From: TMP-86 sp044226865
GTDB lineage: Bacteria; Pseudomonadota; Gammaproteobacteria; Steroidobacterales; Steroidobacteraceae
Length of the DNA stretch: 64,000 bases
Direction of reading: 5' to 3'
Assembly (NCBI GenBank): GCA_044226865.1
Contig: JBGAGE010000014.1
Location: 34,348-98,347 of the forward strand
Under the pieces are notes generated by a model. The model worked only from the letters and a program-made list of their open reading frames with translations. It was not told the origin of the DNA and made no database searches. Of this stretch, positions 37,552 to 45,946 are shown piece by piece. Each line of letters begins with the position of its first letter. The first letter of the stretch is position 1. The translations under genes and the position numbers were made by a program.

Positions 37552-39543
37552 ATGACATTCCAGCTGTTTGGGGATTACCAGCCCGCCGGGGATCAACCGG
37601 AGGCCATTGCCAAGCTCGTGGAGGGCCTGCGCGAGGGCCTCGCGCATCAGACACTGCTCGGCGTCACGGGCTCGGGCAAGACCTTCACCATCGCCAATGT
37701 CATCGCCCAGGTGCAGCGGCCAACGCTGGTGCTGGCCCACAACAAGACGCTGGCGGCGCAGTTGTACGGCGAGTTCAAGGAATTCTTCCCGAAGAACGCC
37801 GTCGAGTATTTCGTCTCCTATTACGACTATTACCAGCCCGAGGCGTACGTGCCGTCCTCGGATACCTACATCGAGAAAGACTCCTCCATCAACGAGCACA
37901 TCGAGCAGATGCGCCTGTCCGCCACCAAGGCATTGCTCGAGCGTCCCGACGCCATCGTCGTGGCAACGGTGTCGGCGATCTACGGCCTGGGTGACCCCAA
38001 GGCCTACTTGAGCATGGTGCTGCACGTCTCGCGCGGCGATCCGCTCGACCAGCGCAAGCTCCTGCGGCGCCTGGCCGACATGCAGTACACGCGCAACGAA
38101 GTGGACCTGCACCAGGGCACGTTCCGAGTGCGCGGCGATGTCATCGACATCTTCCCGGCCGAATCCGAGAAAGAGGCCGTGCGCGTGGAATTGTTCGACG
38201 ACGTGGTGGAGTCCTTGAGCTTCTTCGATCCGCTCACCGGCGAGGTGCTGCGCAAGGTGCCGCGGCTTACCGTGTTCCCCTCCACGCACTACGTCACGCC
38301 GCGGGAGCGCGTGCATCAGGCCGTGGGCGAAATCCGCGAGGAGCTGCGTTCGCGCCTGCTGGAGCTGCACGGCGCCGGCAAGCTCCTCGAGGCACAACGC
38401 CTGCAGCAACGCACCACCTTCGATCTGGAAATGATGAACGAGGTGGGTTATTGCTCAGGGATCGAAAATTATTCGCGCTATTTGTCGGGCCGCCAGGCTG
38501 GTGAACCGCCGCCCTGCATGTTCGACTACCTGCCGCCGAATGCGTTGCTCGTCATCGATGAAAGCCATCAGACCGTGCCGCAGCTTGGCGCCATGTACCG
38601 CGGTGACCGCTCGCGCAAGGAAACACTGGTGGAATACGGGTTCCGGCTGCCCTCCGCATTGGACAACCGGCCTCTGCGCTTCGATGAATTCGAGAAGCTT
38701 GCGCCGCAGACCATCTACGTGTCGGCCACGCCGTCCGCCTATGAGCTCAAGCTCTCCGGCCAGGTGGTGGAGCAGGTGGTGAGGCCCACCGGACTCGTCG
38801 ATCCGGAAGTGGAGTTGCGCCCGGTGCGCGCGCAGGTGGATGACCTGCTCTCCGAGATCCGCCTGCGCGTGGTGCGCAAGGAGCGGGTGCTGGTAACCAC
38901 GCTGACCAAGCGCATGGCCGAAGACCTCACCGAATACCTCAACGAACACCAGGTGAAGGTGCGCTACCTGCATTCGGACATCGACACGGTGGAGCGCTCC
39001 GAGATCATCCGCGACCTGCGCCTGGGCAAGTTCGACGTCATCGTTGGCATCAACCTGCTGCGCGAGGGCTTGGACATGCCCGAAGTGTCGCTGGTGGCCA
39101 TCCTGGATGCGGACAAGGAGGGCTTCCTGCGCTCGGAGGGCTCGCTCATCCAGACCATCGGCCGGGCGGCGCGCAACGTCAACGGCAAGGCCATCCTGTA
39201 CGCCGACAGCCGCACCGGTTCCATCGAGCGGGCCCTCGCCGAAACCGACCGCCGGCGCCGCAAGCAGATCGAATTCAACGAGGCCCATGGCATCACGCCC
39301 CGCACCATCGTCAAGGGCGTTGCCGACGTCATGGAGGGGGCCCGCAGCACGGGAGTGGACCGGCCGCCGGCCGACGGGGCGGTCCTGGGGCCGGAGCAGG
39401 CGGTCAAGCGCATCAAGAAGCTCGAGGCTGAGATGTTCAAGCTGGCCCGAAACCTGGAATTCGAGCAGGCGGCCCGCCTGCGGGACGAAATCCAGCGCCT
39501 GCGCGCCTCGGCGTTCGGAGTGCCGGACAAGCAAGCCGGTTGA
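37552..39543 (+). CDS. uvrB: Excinuclease ABC subunit B
   Basis: UvrB verifies DNA damage in nucleotide excision repair. The 663-aa product has the P-loop LLGVTGSGKTFT, the beta-hairpin YYDYYQPEAYVPSSDTYIEKD, DESHQTVPQ as motif II, the helicase motifs EGLDMPEVSLVAILDADKEG and QTIGRAARN, and a C-terminal UVR domain (EMFKLARNLEFEQAARLRDEI) for UvrC contact. ATG at 37552 matches the family start MTFQLFGDYQPAGDQPEAI. A GACAAT stretch 7 bp before the ATG could be a -10. Confidence 0.98.
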   Translation: MTFQLFGDYQPAGDQPEAIAKLVEGLREGLAHQTLLGVTGSGKTFTIANVIAQVQRPTLVLAHNKTLAAQLYGEFKEFFPKNAVEYFVSYYDYYQPEAYVPSSDTYIEKDSSINEHIEQMRLSATKALLERPDAIVVATVSAIYGLGDPKAYLSMVLHVSRGDPLDQRKLLRRLADMQYTRNEVDLHQGTFRVRGDVIDIFPAESEKEAVRVELFDDVVESLSFFDPLTGEVLRKVPRLTVFPSTHYVTPRERVHQAVGEIREELRSRLLELHGAGKLLEAQRLQQRTTFDLEMMNEVGYCSGIENYSRYLSGRQAGEPPPCMFDYLPPNALLVIDESHQTVPQLGAMYRGDRSRKETLVEYGFRLPSALDNRPLRFDEFEKLAPQTIYVSATPSAYELKLSGQVVEQVVRPTGLVDPEVELRPVRAQVDDLLSEIRLRVVRKERVLVTTLTKRMAEDLTEYLNEHQVKVRYLHSDIDTVERSEIIRDLRLGKFDVIVGINLLREGLDMPEVSLVAILDADKEGFLRSEGSLIQTIGRAARNVNGKAILYADSRTGSIERALAETDRRRRKQIEFNEAHGITPRTIVKGVADVMEGARSTGVDRPPADGAVLGPEQAVKRIKKLEAEMFKLARNLEFEQAARLRDEIQRLRASAFGVPDKQAG

Positions 39544-39614
39544 TGTGACATATTCCGTTAAAACCGCGTCTTCCGTCACATAGGGCGGTAGAGGGCTCGG
39601 ATAGACTAAGCAGC

Positions 39615-41558
39615 ATGGCCAAGGTCCAAGAATCGCCCCCCCTGCAGGAAATCGACCTGGACAAGACCGACGAATTGCCGGTCTTGGACATGGCGAAGTT
39701 GTCGGCACCCGATTTCGACCCGGGCATGACCACCCGGCTTGACCCCAACACCACCACCTCCGACACCGACCGGTATTCCCGCATCGACCTGCCCTCGCTC
39801 ATCGAAAGCGTGCAGCAGGCCGAGGCGCGCATCGCCCAGCAGAACGCGCACCAGGAAATTCTCGATCGCGAACTCAAGTCCTCGCGCGACAAGATCGAGG
39901 AATCCACGCGCGACATCCTGAAGCTCACCGGTGAGGCGCAGGCCCTGCGCGCCACGCTCGCTGCGCGCGAGGATTCGCTCTCCCAGGCCATGCACACGGT
40001 CGGGGATCGCGATCACCAGATCGCCGAACTACGGCGCGATCACGCCGGGTTGCAGAAAAAATTCGATGAAGGCCAGGCCGTCACCGCCAAGCTGCAGGAG
40101 GAACTGGCCGCCGCCCGCGCACAAATCGAGCAGATCCGCGCCGATTTCACCGCGAAGCTCCAGGCGAGCCGAACGGAGCTGAATGCCACACAGGATTCCC
40201 TGTCTGCCTTGAATGCGCAGGTTCGCCAGGGCGAGCAGGTGCTCGCCGCGGCGCAGCGGGAAGCCGAGACCTTCAAGCGCCAATCGCGAGAATTCCTAGA
40301 GAACCTGCAGTCGCGCGAATGGCAACGCAGCACGCACGAGGACATGTTCCGCGACATGGACGCGCGGCTGGCGGCAACCGAATCGCAGGCCTCGAAATTC
40401 GAATCGCAGGCCGCAGGGCTCGCTTCGCAGCTCAGTGCCGCGCAGGCCCTGGCGGAGGAGCGCCTGCAGGCGATCCGCACCCTGGAAGGCACGCTCGAGA
40501 AGAATTCCGAATCCGCGCGTCAGCAGACGGCGAGCCTGGAACAAAGCGAGGCGTCTCGCCAGGCGCTGCTGCAGCAGTTGCAGGCACGCGAGGCGGCGCT
40601 GGCCAAATCCGAGGGCGAGCGGACGCAGGTGGGGGAAACCCTGGCCTCGCGCGAGCGCTCGCTGCAGGAAGAACGCGACACCAAGGCGCAGTTACAGACG
40701 CAGCTGCAATCGCTGGAAGCCTCGCAGGCGGAGTTGATGGCGCGCCTCGCCGAGATCGACCGGCGACTGGATGAGGCGCAGCAGCAGAAGCGCCTGGACG
40801 ACGAAGCGCTGCAGCGCCAGGCCGCGGCGCTGGAAGCCGCGCGCGCCGAAGCCGCCTCGCAGCTCGGGCGCATCAGCCAGCTCGAGGACGAATTGCAGGC
40901 GACTACTTCGCTCCTGGACGAGGTGCGCCGGCCCATCGAGGCGGCCGAGGCGGACATCCGCCAGCTGCGCGGCGAATTGGATACCCGCGGCCAGGAACTG
41001 GAAGCCGCGCGCGATGAGATCAAGAAGCTGCAGTCGCAGTTGGAACGCTCGAAGGGCGCGCTGGAGGAGCGGGAGTTCCTCATTCGCCGGCTGGAGCGCA
41101 GCGCCAACAACAGCGCGCAGGTGCTGGGGCGGCTGCAATCGAGCATCGAGCGCCTGGGCGCGCCTGCCTCGAGCGGCGCACCCGCGGTGCCGCCTCCGGC
41201 TGCGGAACCCGCCGGCGAGGTGGCCGTGTTCACGGGCACGCTCATGCGCATCGACAATGGCCTTGCCACCACCTACGCGCTGGGCGCGCGCACCCGCGTC
41301 GGGCGCTCGCCGGAGAGCGATGTGCGCATCGATTCCACCTCGGTGAGCCGCCACCATGCCTTGATCCTCTCCGGTTCGCGTCACGCCATCATCGAGGACC
41401 TGAACAGCACCAATGGCGTGGTGGTGAACGGCCGCAAGGTCAATCGCCACAAATTGAAGGATGGGGACCTGGTCGTCATCGGCGAGGCCCAGTTCAAGTA
41501 CATCGACACGGGGACTTTATTGCCGGAGCCAAATCCGGTATCGTTCGCGCCCTCATAG
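39615..41558 (+). CDS. Coiled-coil protein with C-terminal FHA domain
   Basis: Residues 60-520 of this 647-aa protein are an almost continuous Glu/Gln/Ala/Arg-rich coiled coil. Residues 545-635 form a forkhead-associated domain that would bind phosphothreonine: TRVGRSPESDVRID, SVSRHHALIL and NSTNGVVVNGRKVNRHKL are the key motifs. There is no signal peptide or membrane span. The partner kinase and role are unknown. The stop codon lies only 2 bp before tRNA-Val, so the message must read into or be processed at the tRNA. Confidence 0.85.
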   Translation: MAKVQESPPLQEIDLDKTDELPVLDMAKLSAPDFDPGMTTRLDPNTTTSDTDRYSRIDLPSLIESVQQAEARIAQQNAHQEILDRELKSSRDKIEESTRDILKLTGEAQALRATLAAREDSLSQAMHTVGDRDHQIAELRRDHAGLQKKFDEGQAVTAKLQEELAAARAQIEQIRADFTAKLQASRTELNATQDSLSALNAQVRQGEQVLAAAQREAETFKRQSREFLENLQSREWQRSTHEDMFRDMDARLAATESQASKFESQAAGLASQLSAAQALAEERLQAIRTLEGTLEKNSESARQQTASLEQSEASRQALLQQLQAREAALAKSEGERTQVGETLASRERSLQEERDTKAQLQTQLQSLEASQAELMARLAEIDRRLDEAQQQKRLDDEALQRQAAALEAARAEAASQLGRISQLEDELQATTSLLDEVRRPIEAAEADIRQLRGELDTRGQELEAARDEIKKLQSQLERSKGALEEREFLIRRLERSANNSAQVLGRLQSSIERLGAPASSGAPAVPPPAAEPAGEVAVFTGTLMRIDNGLATTYALGARTRVGRSPESDVRIDSTSVSRHHALILSGSRHAIIEDLNSTNGVVVNGRKVNRHKLKDGDLVVIGEAQFKYIDTGTLLPEPNPVSFAPS

Positions 41559-41560
41559 AG

Positions 41561-41635
41561 GCGCGCTTAGCTCAGCGGTAGAGCATCACCTTGACATGGT
41601 GGGGGTCAGTGGTTCGATCCCACTAGCGCGCACCA
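41561..41635 (+). tRNA. tRNA-Val (GAC anticodon)
   Basis: Acceptor GCGCGCT pairs with AGCGCGC, the D-arm is GCTCAGCGGTAGAGC, the anticodon loop is TTGACAT (GAC), the T-arm contains GGTTCGATCC, and ACCA is encoded. Confidence 0.96.
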
Positions 41636-41679
41636 TCCCCCCAAGTAACACCTTCCCAAGGCGCAGCGCGCACCTGCTC

Positions 41680-41688
41680 TGCTATATT
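41680..41688 (+). promoter_or_regulatory. Extended -10 promoter for thrS
   Basis: TGCTATATT matches the extended -10 TGnTATAAT with one change, the same variant as the gyrA promoter. It ends 10 bp before the thrS ATG, leaving a 5' leader of only a few bases. Confidence 0.5.
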
Positions 41689-41698
41689 GGCGGGCCTT

Positions 41699-43651
41699 AT
41701 GCCCGTCATCACTCTTCCAGATTCCAGCCAAAAGCGCTTCGACCGCCCGGTATCCGTCGCTGAAGTGGCCGCTGCCATCGGCCCTGGCCTTGCCAAGGCC
41801 GCCCTCGCAGGCCGCGTCGACGGCAAGCTCGTCGATACCTCCTTCGTCATCGAGAACGACGCCGCCTTGAGCATCGTCACGGACAAGGATCCGGACGGCC
41901 TGGAGATCATCCGCCATTCCACCGCGCACCTCCTGGCCAATGCGGTGCAGGAGCTGTTCCCGGAGGCGCAGGTCACCATCGGCCCGGTGATCGAAGACGG
42001 CTTCTACTACGACTTCGCCTACAAGCGTCCCTTCTCCACGGACGACCTCGCCGCCATCGAAAAGCGCATGGCCGAGATAGCCGCGAAGGACCTGCCGGTG
42101 AAACGGCGTGTGCTCGAACGCGATGCGGCGGTTGCGCATTTCAAGAACATCGGCGAGCACTACAAGGCGGAGATCATCGGCGCCATTCCGGCCGGTGAGC
42201 ACATCAGCCTGTACGGGCAGGGCAGTTGGGAAGATCTCTGCCGCGGCCCGCACGTGCCCAGCACCGGCAAGCTCAAGGCCTTCAAGCTCATGAAGGTGGC
42301 CGGCGCCTATTGGCGCGGGGATTCTCGCAATGAAATGCTGCAGCGGATCTATGGCACCGCGTGGTCGAACGACAAGCAGCTCAAGGAATACCTGACACGG
42401 CTCGAAGAAGCGGAAAAGCGGGATCACCGCCGCATCGGCCGCGAGCTCGACCTGTTCCACCTGCAGGAGGAAGCGCCCGGCGCGGTGTTCTGGCACCCCA
42501 AGGGCTGGACGCTGTTCCAGACGCTGATCAAGTACATGCGCGAGCGCCAGCTCGAGGGCGGTTTCCAGGAAGTGAACACCCCGGAGATCATGGACCGCGA
42601 GCTATGGGTGCAGTCCGGGCACATCGAGAAATTCGGCGAGAACATGTTCATGACCAAGACGCCCGACGAGCGCGTCTTCGCCATCAAGCCCATGAACTGC
42701 CCGGGCCATGTGCAGGTGTTCAACCAGGGATTGCGCAGCTACCGGGAATTGCCGCTGCGCTTTGCCGAGTTCGGCAAGGTGCATCGCTACGAACCCTCCG
42801 GTGCCTTGCACGGGCTGATGCGGGTGCGGGCCTTCACCCAGGATGATGCGCATATCTTCTGCACCATGGAGCAGATCACCGAAGAATCGGTGGCGGTGAC
42901 CCGGCTCATCTTGAGCATCTACCGCGATTTCGGTTTCGATGACGTGCGCATCAAGTTCTCGGACCGGCCGCCCAAGCGCGTCGGTTCGGATGAGACCTGG
43001 GACCGGGCGGAAGCGGCGCTCAAGGCCGCAGCGGCGGCGGCCGGCATCGAAACCACCCTCAATCCGGGCGAGGGTGCGTTCTACGGCCCCAAGCTCGAAT
43101 TCGTGCTGCGGGATGCCATCGGCCGGGACTGGCAATGCGGCACCCTGCAGGTGGACCTGAACCTGCCCGTGCGCCTGGGCGCCCAGTACGTGGGCGAGGA
43201 CAGCCAGAAGCATTCGCCGGTTATGTTGCATCGCGCCATGTTCGGCTCGCTGGAGCGGTTCATCGGCATCCTGATCGAGCACCACGCCGGAAAACTGCCC
43301 ACCTGGCTCGCGCCGGTGCAGGCGGTGATCATGGGAATCACCGAGCGGCAGAGCGAATACTGCCTCAAAATTGCGGAAGACCTGCAAAATCAGGGGCTTC
43401 GGGTCGAAACGGACTTGAGGAACGAGAAGGTTGGCTTTAAAATCCGCGAGCACACATTAAAACGCGTCCCTTACCTCCTGGTCGCCGGCGACCGGGAAGT
43501 GGAAGGGCGCACCTTGGCCGTGCGCACGCGCAGTGGCAAAGACCTCGGCAGCTTGAAGCTCGATGAGCTGGCGGCCGAACTTGCCAAAGAAAGCGCGAGC
43601 CGCGGCCGTTATATTTTGGAGGATCGCGTATCGCAACGTCCAAGCGCGTAA
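41699..43651 (+). CDS. thrS: Threonyl-tRNA synthetase
   Basis: ThrS charges tRNA-Thr and edits serine errors. The 650-aa product has an N-terminal TGS domain (VITLPDSSQKRFDRPVSVAEVA), the editing domain (HSTAHLLANAVQELFPEAQ), and the class II core with zinc ligands in MNCPGHVQVF, VRAFTQDDAHIFC and QKHSPVMLHRA. A C-terminal anticodon-binding domain follows (QAVIMGITERQSEYC). The message has almost no 5' leader, so the E. coli-type thrS operator repression is unlikely here. Confidence 0.98.
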   Translation: MPVITLPDSSQKRFDRPVSVAEVAAAIGPGLAKAALAGRVDGKLVDTSFVIENDAALSIVTDKDPDGLEIIRHSTAHLLANAVQELFPEAQVTIGPVIEDGFYYDFAYKRPFSTDDLAAIEKRMAEIAAKDLPVKRRVLERDAAVAHFKNIGEHYKAEIIGAIPAGEHISLYGQGSWEDLCRGPHVPSTGKLKAFKLMKVAGAYWRGDSRNEMLQRIYGTAWSNDKQLKEYLTRLEEAEKRDHRRIGRELDLFHLQEEAPGAVFWHPKGWTLFQTLIKYMRERQLEGGFQEVNTPEIMDRELWVQSGHIEKFGENMFMTKTPDERVFAIKPMNCPGHVQVFNQGLRSYRELPLRFAEFGKVHRYEPSGALHGLMRVRAFTQDDAHIFCTMEQITEESVAVTRLILSIYRDFGFDDVRIKFSDRPPKRVGSDETWDRAEAALKAAAAAAGIETTLNPGEGAFYGPKLEFVLRDAIGRDWQCGTLQVDLNLPVRLGAQYVGEDSQKHSPVMLHRAMFGSLERFIGILIEHHAGKLPTWLAPVQAVIMGITERQSEYCLKIAEDLQNQGLRVETDLRNEKVGFKIREHTLKRVPYLLVAGDREVEGRTLAVRTRSGKDLGSLKLDELAAELAKESASRGRYILEDRVSQRPSA

Positions 43652-44148
43652 GGCGTAATGAAGAAATTTCGGCACCCGAAGTGCGAGTGATCGCAGCGGA
43701 TGGCAGCCAGGCGGGGGTGATGACCCGCGCCGCGGCGCTCGAGATGGCCACCTCGCAGCAGCTTGACCTCGTAGAGGTCTCACCGATGGCGGTGCCACCG
43801 GTGGTTCGGGTCATGGATTTCGGCAAATTTTTGTTCGAGCAGAACAAGAAAGCGCACGCGGCCAAGCGTAAGCAGAAGCAGATCCAGGTAAAGGAAGTGA
43901 AGTTTCGTCCCGGGACGGAAGAGGCGGATTACCAGGTCAAACTGCGTAATCTGATCCGCTTCCTGACCGAGGGTGATAAGGCCAAGGTGACGTTACGTTT
44001 CCGCGGCCGTGAGCTCGTGCATCAGGACATCGGTCGGCGCCTTCTGGCGCGCATCTCCGAAGATCTGGCGCCTCACTCCACGGTGGAGCAGACACCGTTG
44101 ATGGAAGGCAAACAGATGGTCATGGTGTTCGGGCCCAAAAAGAAGTGA
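43630..44148 (+). CDS. infC: Translation initiation factor IF-3, AUC start
   Basis: IF-3 controls start-codon selection and subunit joining. The start codon is ATC at 43630, 6 bp after a GGAGGA ribosome site (43618-43623), giving a 172-aa protein whose second residues are ATSKRVRRNEEISAPEVRVI. Later ATG or GTG codons would remove the conserved NEEISAPEVRV segment. IF-3 genes classically use AUU or AUC so that IF-3 represses its own translation. Conserved parts include DLVEVSPMAVPPVVRVMDFGKF and VKEVKFRPGTEEADYQVK. It overlaps the thrS end by 22 bp. Confidence 0.94.
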   Translation: MATSKRVRRNEEISAPEVRVIAADGSQAGVMTRAAALEMATSQQLDLVEVSPMAVPPVVRVMDFGKFLFEQNKKAHAAKRKQKQIQVKEVKFRPGTEEADYQVKLRNLIRFLTEGDKAKVTLRFRGRELVHQDIGRRLLARISEDLAPHSTVEQTPLMEGKQMVMVFGPKKK

Positions 44149-44269
44149 GCGGCAGGCCTTAAACAAGCTTGTCACCCCGCCTGTAGCGGCTCCTGGTGCG
44201 GTTCAACCCGCACACTGGGCTTGTGAGCAGGGCTAAAAAATGTAGGCCGTAAAAGGCCAGGAGAAAGGT
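44149..44269 (+). promoter_or_regulatory. rpmI-rplT leader, probable L20 operator
   Basis: The 121-bp gap has a hairpin with arms GTGCGG and CCGCAC (around 44196-44213) and a second GGCC...GGCC hairpin at about 44247-44260 just before the AGGAGAAAGG ribosome site of rpmI. In E. coli and B. subtilis L20 binds such leader structures to control rpmI-rplT. The site is inferred from position and structure only. Confidence 0.4.
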
Positions 44270-44464
44270 ATGCCCAAGTTGAAAACCAAGCGGGCTGCGG
44301 CGAAGCGTTTCGTGAAAACGGCAAACGGCTTCAAGCGCGGTCAATCCCATCGTCGCCACATCCTGACGAAGAAGCCGAGCAAGCGTAAGCGGCAATTGCG
44401 CCGTGAATCGCAGGTGCACGAAACCGACATCGGTCGGGTTCGGCAGATGATGCCCAGCGCTTAA
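44270..44464 (+). CDS. rpmI: 50S ribosomal protein L35
   Basis: The 64-aa basic protein shows the L35 signature PKLKTKRAAAKRFVKTANG and HILTKKPSKRKRQLR. It lies between infC and rplT, as expected, with a clear AGGAGAAAGG ribosome site. Confidence 0.98.
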   Translation: MPKLKTKRAAAKRFVKTANGFKRGQSHRRHILTKKPSKRKRQLRRESQVHETDIGRVRQMMPSA

Positions 44465-44480
44465 TTTCAGGAGATAACAC

Positions 44481-44840
44481 ATGGCACGAGTCAAACGCGG
44501 CGTCATTGCTGGACGCCGGCACAAGAAAATCCTCAAGAAGGCGAAGGGCTATTTCAATGCCCGTCGCAAAGTCTTCCGCACGGCCAAGCAGGCCGTCATC
44601 AAGGCGGGCCAATACGCCTACCGCGGACGCCGTGAGAAGAAGCGCGAGTACCGCGCTCTCTGGATCACGCGCATCAACGCGGCGGCGCGCCTGTCCGGCC
44701 TGTCCTACAGCCGGCTCATCGACGGCTTGAACAAGGCGGGCCTCGCCATCGACCGCAAGGTGCTGGCCGATCTCGCCGTGCACGATCTGCCGGCGTTTGC
44801 GGCGATCGCCGAAAAGGCCAAGGCCGCTCTTCCGGCCTGA
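44481..44840 (+). CDS. rplT: 50S ribosomal protein L20
   Basis: The 119-aa protein has the L20 N-terminal arm (ARVKRGVIAGRRHKKILKKAKGY), the RRKVFRTAKQAVIKAGQYAYRGRR helix and the globular end LSYSRLIDGLNKAGLAIDRKVLADLA. L20 is an early assembly protein that binds 23S rRNA and represses its own operon. Confidence 0.98.
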   Translation: MARVKRGVIAGRRHKKILKKAKGYFNARRKVFRTAKQAVIKAGQYAYRGRREKKREYRALWITRINAAARLSGLSYSRLIDGLNKAGLAIDRKVLADLAVHDLPAFAAIAEKAKAALPA

Positions 44841-44861
44841 CCCGTCCGCGCGTGGATAGGC

Positions 44862-44898
44862 GCTGCGAGGGTCGGGCGATGAACCCGGCCCTCGCAGC
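44862..44898 (+). promoter_or_regulatory. Long hairpin in the pheS leader, possible attenuator
   Basis: GCTGCGAGGG (44862-44871) pairs perfectly with CCCTCGCAGC (44889-44898), and inside them CGGG pairs with CCCG. E. coli controls pheST by a leader peptide and attenuator at the same place. No Phe-rich peptide is visible here and only a weak T-stretch (GTTTG) follows, so its role is open. Confidence 0.4.
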
Positions 44899-44920
44899 CC
44901 GTTTGCAGTAGGAAACCGCA

Positions 44921-45946
44921 ATGTCCGAAAGCCAACCACTGGCTTCCCTCGTCGCGCAGGCACTGACCGAGATCAGCGCCAGCGCGGACCTGGCGGCGCT
45001 CGATGAACATCGGGTGCGCCTGCTTGGCAAGAAAGGCCTGCTCACCGATCAATTGAAGTCCCTCGGCGCGTTGCCGGCAGCGGAACGCCCTGCGGCAGGC
45101 CAGAAGATCAACGAGGCCAAGGAAGCCATCCAGCGCGCGCTGGAAGCGCGCCGTGCCGCGCTGGAGAGCGACAAGCTCGAGCGCGAGCTGGCGGCCGGCG
45201 CCATCGATGTCACCTTGCCCGGGCGCGGCGAGGAAGCGGGCAGCGTGCACCCGGTCACCAAGGCCCGCCTGCGCATCGAGGCCATCTTCAAGCAGGCAGG
45301 GTTCGTCGTGGCCACCGGCCCCGAGATCGAAGACGATTTCCACAATTTCGAGGCGCTGAACATTCCCGCCGATCACCCGGCGCGCGCCATGCACGACACC
45401 TTTTATTTTCCCGATGGCCGCCTGCTGCGCACGCACACCTCGCCGGTGCAGATCCGCGCCATGCGCAACATGAAGCCGCCGTTTGCGGTGATTGCGCCCG
45501 GCCGCGTGTACCGCAACGATTCGGACATGACCCACACGCCGATGTTCCACCAGGTCGAGGGCATCGTTGTGGGGGAGAACGTGAGCCTGGCGAATCTCAA
45601 GGCCATGCTGTTGTCTTTCGCTGAACAGTATTTCGAGAAGAAGCTGGGCATCCGCCTGCGTCCCTCTTACTTTCCTTTTACGGAGCCTTCCGCGGAAGTC
45701 GACATCGAATGCGTGTTCTGCAGCGGCAAGGGCTGCCGCGTGTGCAAGCAGACCGGCTGGCTCGAGATCCTCGGCAGCGGCATGATCCACCCCAACGTGC
45801 TCAAGGCCGTGGGCATCGATCCGGAGAAGTGGCAGGGCTATGCCTTCGGCATGGGCATCGACCGCGTCGCCATGCTGCGCTATGACGTCAACGACCTGCG
45901 CCTGTTCTTCGAGAACGACGTGCGCTTCCTGAAGCAGTTCCCATGA
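44921..45946 (+). CDS. pheS: Phenylalanyl-tRNA synthetase alpha subunit
   Basis: PheS is the catalytic subunit of the alpha2-beta2 synthetase. The 341-aa product has an N-terminal coiled coil, HPVTKARLRIEAIFKQAGF, the class II motif 2 VIAPGRVYRNDSDMTHTPMFHQVEG, and motif 3 in YAFGMGIDRVAMLRY. CVFCSGKGCRVCKQTGWLEI is the four-cysteine segment often seen in gammaproteobacteria. Its stop overlaps pheT by 4 bp. Confidence 0.98.
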   Translation: MSESQPLASLVAQALTEISASADLAALDEHRVRLLGKKGLLTDQLKSLGALPAAERPAAGQKINEAKEAIQRALEARRAALESDKLERELAAGAIDVTLPGRGEEAGSVHPVTKARLRIEAIFKQAGFVVATGPEIEDDFHNFEALNIPADHPARAMHDTFYFPDGRLLRTHTSPVQIRAMRNMKPPFAVIAPGRVYRNDSDMTHTPMFHQVEGIVVGENVSLANLKAMLLSFAEQYFEKKLGIRLRPSYFPFTEPSAEVDIECVFCSGKGCRVCKQTGWLEILGSGMIHPNVLKAVGIDPEKWQGYAFGMGIDRVAMLRYDVNDLRLFFENDVRFLKQFP

